From contig REAP01000008.1 in NCBI GenBank assembly GCA_004294385.1, positions 1 to 42,860 of the forward strand: a DNA stretch of 42,860 nucleotides, in the 5' to 3' direction. The first letter of the stretch is position 1, and the number at the start of each line of letters is the position of its first letter. Source of the DNA: Oscillatoriales cyanobacterium (GTDB taxonomy: Bacteria > Cyanobacteriota > Cyanobacteriia > Cyanobacteriales > Microcoleaceae). The notes beneath the pieces are model-generated. The model saw only the letters and a list, made by a program, of their open reading frames with translations. It was not told the origin of the DNA and did no database searches. Shown here one piece after another: positions 41,313 through 42,860 of the stretch. The position numbers and the translations under genes were made by a program.

Positions 41313-41500
41313 CGCTATCAACTCAACACCAAAGCTCTAATCTATTATCATCAATAACAATCAAATCCATATCAACAACTCCTCAACCCTCCACCAGTAT
41401 CGGGAAAAATCCGGCAATTGAGAGCCACTACATAAACCTAAACATAAGTCGATCGCTCTCAAATACCAATTGATGAAAAAGTAAATCCTCCCTATCCCAA

Positions 41501-41830
41501 TTACCCGACTGCAAACTCAGTAAATTGACGCACATAAGGAGCTTTAAAAGCTAAAACAATATCTTCCTTGGGAACCCCAGCGGCTACTAACTCATTCGCT
41601 ATTCCCGCTTCCGTTCTATCCCTCTGAATCCAAAATTTACCATCTTTTATATCGACGTGAATCACACAGCCGTAAACCCGTTTTTGCTCGTCCCAGCCCA
41701 AATGAACGACATGATAATGCTCCCGCTCGGTATCAAAAAGTAATTGAACTTCTGTTTCAGTATCCAAGTCATTCCTTGAGTGTTGAGACAGAATTGTTTG
41801 GATTAATTGTTTGTAATCTATTCTTTCGAT
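41501..41830 (-). CDS. xisI: XisI-like protein, probable ATC start
   Basis: XisI family (fdxN element excision controlling factor I), about 111 aa in the family. The sequence from an internal ATG at 41767 gives only 88 residues. In the same frame the coding region extends upstream to an ATC at 41830 reading ERIDYKQLIQTILSQHSRN, the usual XisI beginning, with GAGGGG 8 nt ahead. No ATG, GTG or TTG exists before the upstream stop. So the gene either starts with ATC or its ATG is mutated. No xisH lies next to it. Such orphan copies are widespread in cyanobacteria and need not take part in excision. Confidence 0.85.
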   Translation of the reverse strand: MERIDYKQLIQTILSQHSRNDLDTETEVQLLFDTEREHYHVVHLGWDEQKRVYGCVIHVDIKDGKFWIQRDRTEAGIANELVAAGVPKEDIVLAFKAPYVRQFTEFAVG

Positions 41831-41861
41831 AAAATTATCCCCTCTTGAATAGCATCAAAAT

Positions 41862-41910
41862 AGTCCGCGTAGGCGGACATCTTTGTGTAGAAGCGGTTTC
41901 AACCGCCGAG
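41862..41910. repeat. Two-hairpin dispersed repeat, copy 2
   Basis: AGTCCGC-GTAG-GCGGACA followed by AAGCGGTTTCAACCGCCGA. Counterpart of 38523-38572; lies upstream of the xisI-like gene. Confidence 0.8.
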
Positions 41911-41963
41911 CTAATTTTTTTTCTCTCTCTTAATTCTATCCTGCATAAACTCCTCACCCATTC

Positions 41964-41978
41964 CCGATAAATAAACAG
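41964..41978 (+). promoter_or_regulatory. ACCGATATA motif, copy 4
   Basis: CCGATAAATAAACAG, 70 nt before the ATG of the 42049 gene. An upstream CTGCATAAAC matches TTGCATAAAA of copy 1 at nearly the same distance. Confidence 0.5.
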
Positions 41979-42048
41979 AAGATGGGAGGTTAGACAATTA
42001 CTACTCTAACTTCTACCTATATAGACAAACTTATAAAGAGATAGAACT

Positions 42049-42480
42049 ATGACTTTTAATAGTGCAGCTAAAAATAAAACTCAGGCCATGAACGGACAAA
42101 TAAAAGCCAAAAAAACATCCGAAATAGTGAAGCTGTCTCAGTTGAATACTTCGGTGGCTATGCTCTTTAGTGCTATCTTTCCCATTGGTGGTTACATCTA
42201 CACGAGACGCTGGCTTTCTTGCCTGGGTTTTCTGTTAGGAGGATTGGCGGTTTTCACCACCGTTTACGCCACTGAACCGGAACAGGATAAAACTAATTCA
42301 ATGGTATGGACTTTCTGTGCGCTATACGGCTCTACTGTTGCACCGATCGATAATGCTCGTGCGATCGTCCGTGCCCGCAAAAGAGTAAGCCATCTCAAGC
42401 TCCATCGCACCAGAATTGTATACTTACAGCGCGATGAGTTTGGGAAGTGGGAGCAAAAGTTGTTGACTACTATTACATGA
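42049..42480 (+). CDS. Small protein with two TM helices, 143 aa
   Basis: Two hydrophobic helices (about residues 36-54 and 58-76, TSVAMLFSAIFPIGGYIYT and LGFLLGGLAVFTTVYA) form a hairpin. The N-terminal 30 residues are Lys-rich, and the C-terminal 45 are basic (ARAIVRARKRVSHLKLHRTRIVYL). Family not recognised; the layout is like small TM2-type membrane proteins. A purine-rich leader (AAAGAGATAG) precedes the ATG. It is followed by a terminator. Confidence 0.7.
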   Translation: MTFNSAAKNKTQAMNGQIKAKKTSEIVKLSQLNTSVAMLFSAIFPIGGYIYTRRWLSCLGFLLGGLAVFTTVYATEPEQDKTNSMVWTFCALYGSTVAPIDNARAIVRARKRVSHLKLHRTRIVYLQRDEFGKWEQKLLTTIT

Positions 42481-42508
42481 GCAACGGCTAAAAAAACAGA
42501 ATACCAAG

Positions 42509-42541
42509 AGCCCCGACTTCCGGGCCTGAAGTCGGGGCTTT
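42509..42541 (+). terminator. Rho-independent-type terminator
   Basis: AGCCCCGACTTC pairs with GAAGTCGGGGCT across a 7-nt loop, followed by TT(T). It closes the 42049 gene. The T-run is short. Confidence 0.7.
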
Positions 42542-42569
42542 GGGGGATCACGGGAACAACGGTCGAGTG

Positions 42570-42788
42570 ATGGGTGAAGTGGCGATCGCGGCGGATATTC
42601 ACCATGTTACCAGTGTGGCGGTGAAAATGGCTCTGTCGCTGCTGTTGCCGGAGGATGCTGAGGTGAAGCTTAAAGGTTTCTTGAATCCGGCGATCGATGC
42701 GGGATTAAATTATCTCACGCTGTCGATGGTTCCCGATTACTGGTTTTATCCAGGTGTGTTTGGAGATACCCCCGGACGTGTGACCTAA
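42570..42788 (+). CDS. Possible small ORF, weakly supported
   Basis: 72 residues starting MGEVAIAADIHHV. No recognised domain and no evident ribosome site; a longer start at 42540 overlaps the terminator. It could be a chance open frame or the remnant of a larger gene. The last 72 bp of the window show nothing. Confidence 0.25.
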   Translation: MGEVAIAADIHHVTSVAVKMALSLLLPEDAEVKLKGFLNPAIDAGLNYLTLSMVPDYWFYPGVFGDTPGRVT

Positions 42789-42860
42789 AGGCAGTTTACA
42801 CGACTTCAACGGACATAGTAGACATAACGGACAAACTCAGATAAAATCAAAAGTATTCTT

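Overview
The window looks like chromosome from a filamentous cyanobacterium of the Microcoleus/Oscillatoria/Phormidium type. Reasons: the octamer GCGATCGC and its core CGATCG recur throughout, GC content is moderate, the intergenic repeats are typical of cyanobacteria, and the gene families (DUF1822, CHAT, XisI, VMAP-type NB-ARC, pentapeptide-repeat proteins) are cyanobacterial favourites. No rRNA, tRNA, CRISPR array or complete insertion sequence was seen. This assignment is inference; no marker gene is present.

Region 1 (about 0.1-15.5 kb, all minus strand) is a long gene cluster. Read in its direction of transcription it encodes a small Q/P-rich protein, a membrane-anchored VirD4/TraG/HerA-like ATPase, three consecutive small P-loop GTPases, a 714-residue membrane protein that may be a GTPase-associated (GAP1-like) partner, a multi-TM protein with an FHA-like tail, a secreted VWA protein, two paralogous lipoproteins, a VanY-like D,D-carboxypeptidase, a fused VWA-TM-FHA-like protein, a 130-residue orphan and a cytoplasmic VWA protein. 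There is no relaxase or mating-pore gene, so the VirD4-like ATPase is not part of a conjugation module here. The set resembles NTPase-centred (GTPase/VWA) conflict or signalling systems described in multicellular bacteria.

Region 2 (about 15.9-21.8 kb, plus strand) starts divergently from region 1. It holds an NB-ARC STAND protein with an N-terminal HTH-like adaptor, a Ser/Thr kinase with an N-terminal zinc ribbon, TM helix and TPR tail, a small peptide, a YbjN-like protein and a LabA/NYN-type protein with a coiled coil.

Region 3 (about 21.9-41.3 kb) is an array of repeated cassettes of the form sigma-70-like gene, DUF1822 gene, CHAT (caspase-like) gene. Cassette 1 (21987-26947) ends in a CHAT-NACHT gene interrupted exactly at a UAU CUU UGA C sequence, identical to the core of the RF2 programmed frameshift site. 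Cassette 2 (27788-35196) has a CHAT with a zinc-ribbon tail, a RelE-type toxin-antitoxin pair and a pentapeptide-TM-pentapeptide-CHAT protein. Cassette 3 (35490-38920) has lost its CHAT gene and contains a broken DUF433/PIN-like toxin locus and an orphan NACHT tail. Cassette 4 is a divergent sigma-like/CHAT pair (38989-41265). Cassettes 1 and 2 share an upstream promoter block and a 40-bp identical remnant, and their DUF1822 genes share a near-identical 97-bp block, which points to recent duplication or gene conversion.

The right end holds an xisI-like gene that appears to start with ATC, a small 2-TM protein and a terminator. A short motif (consensus about ACCGATATAYAAAYAG) lies 51-70 nt upstream of three small genes and once in the 39.7-40.2 kb intergenic region. 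It looks like a shared promoter or operator.
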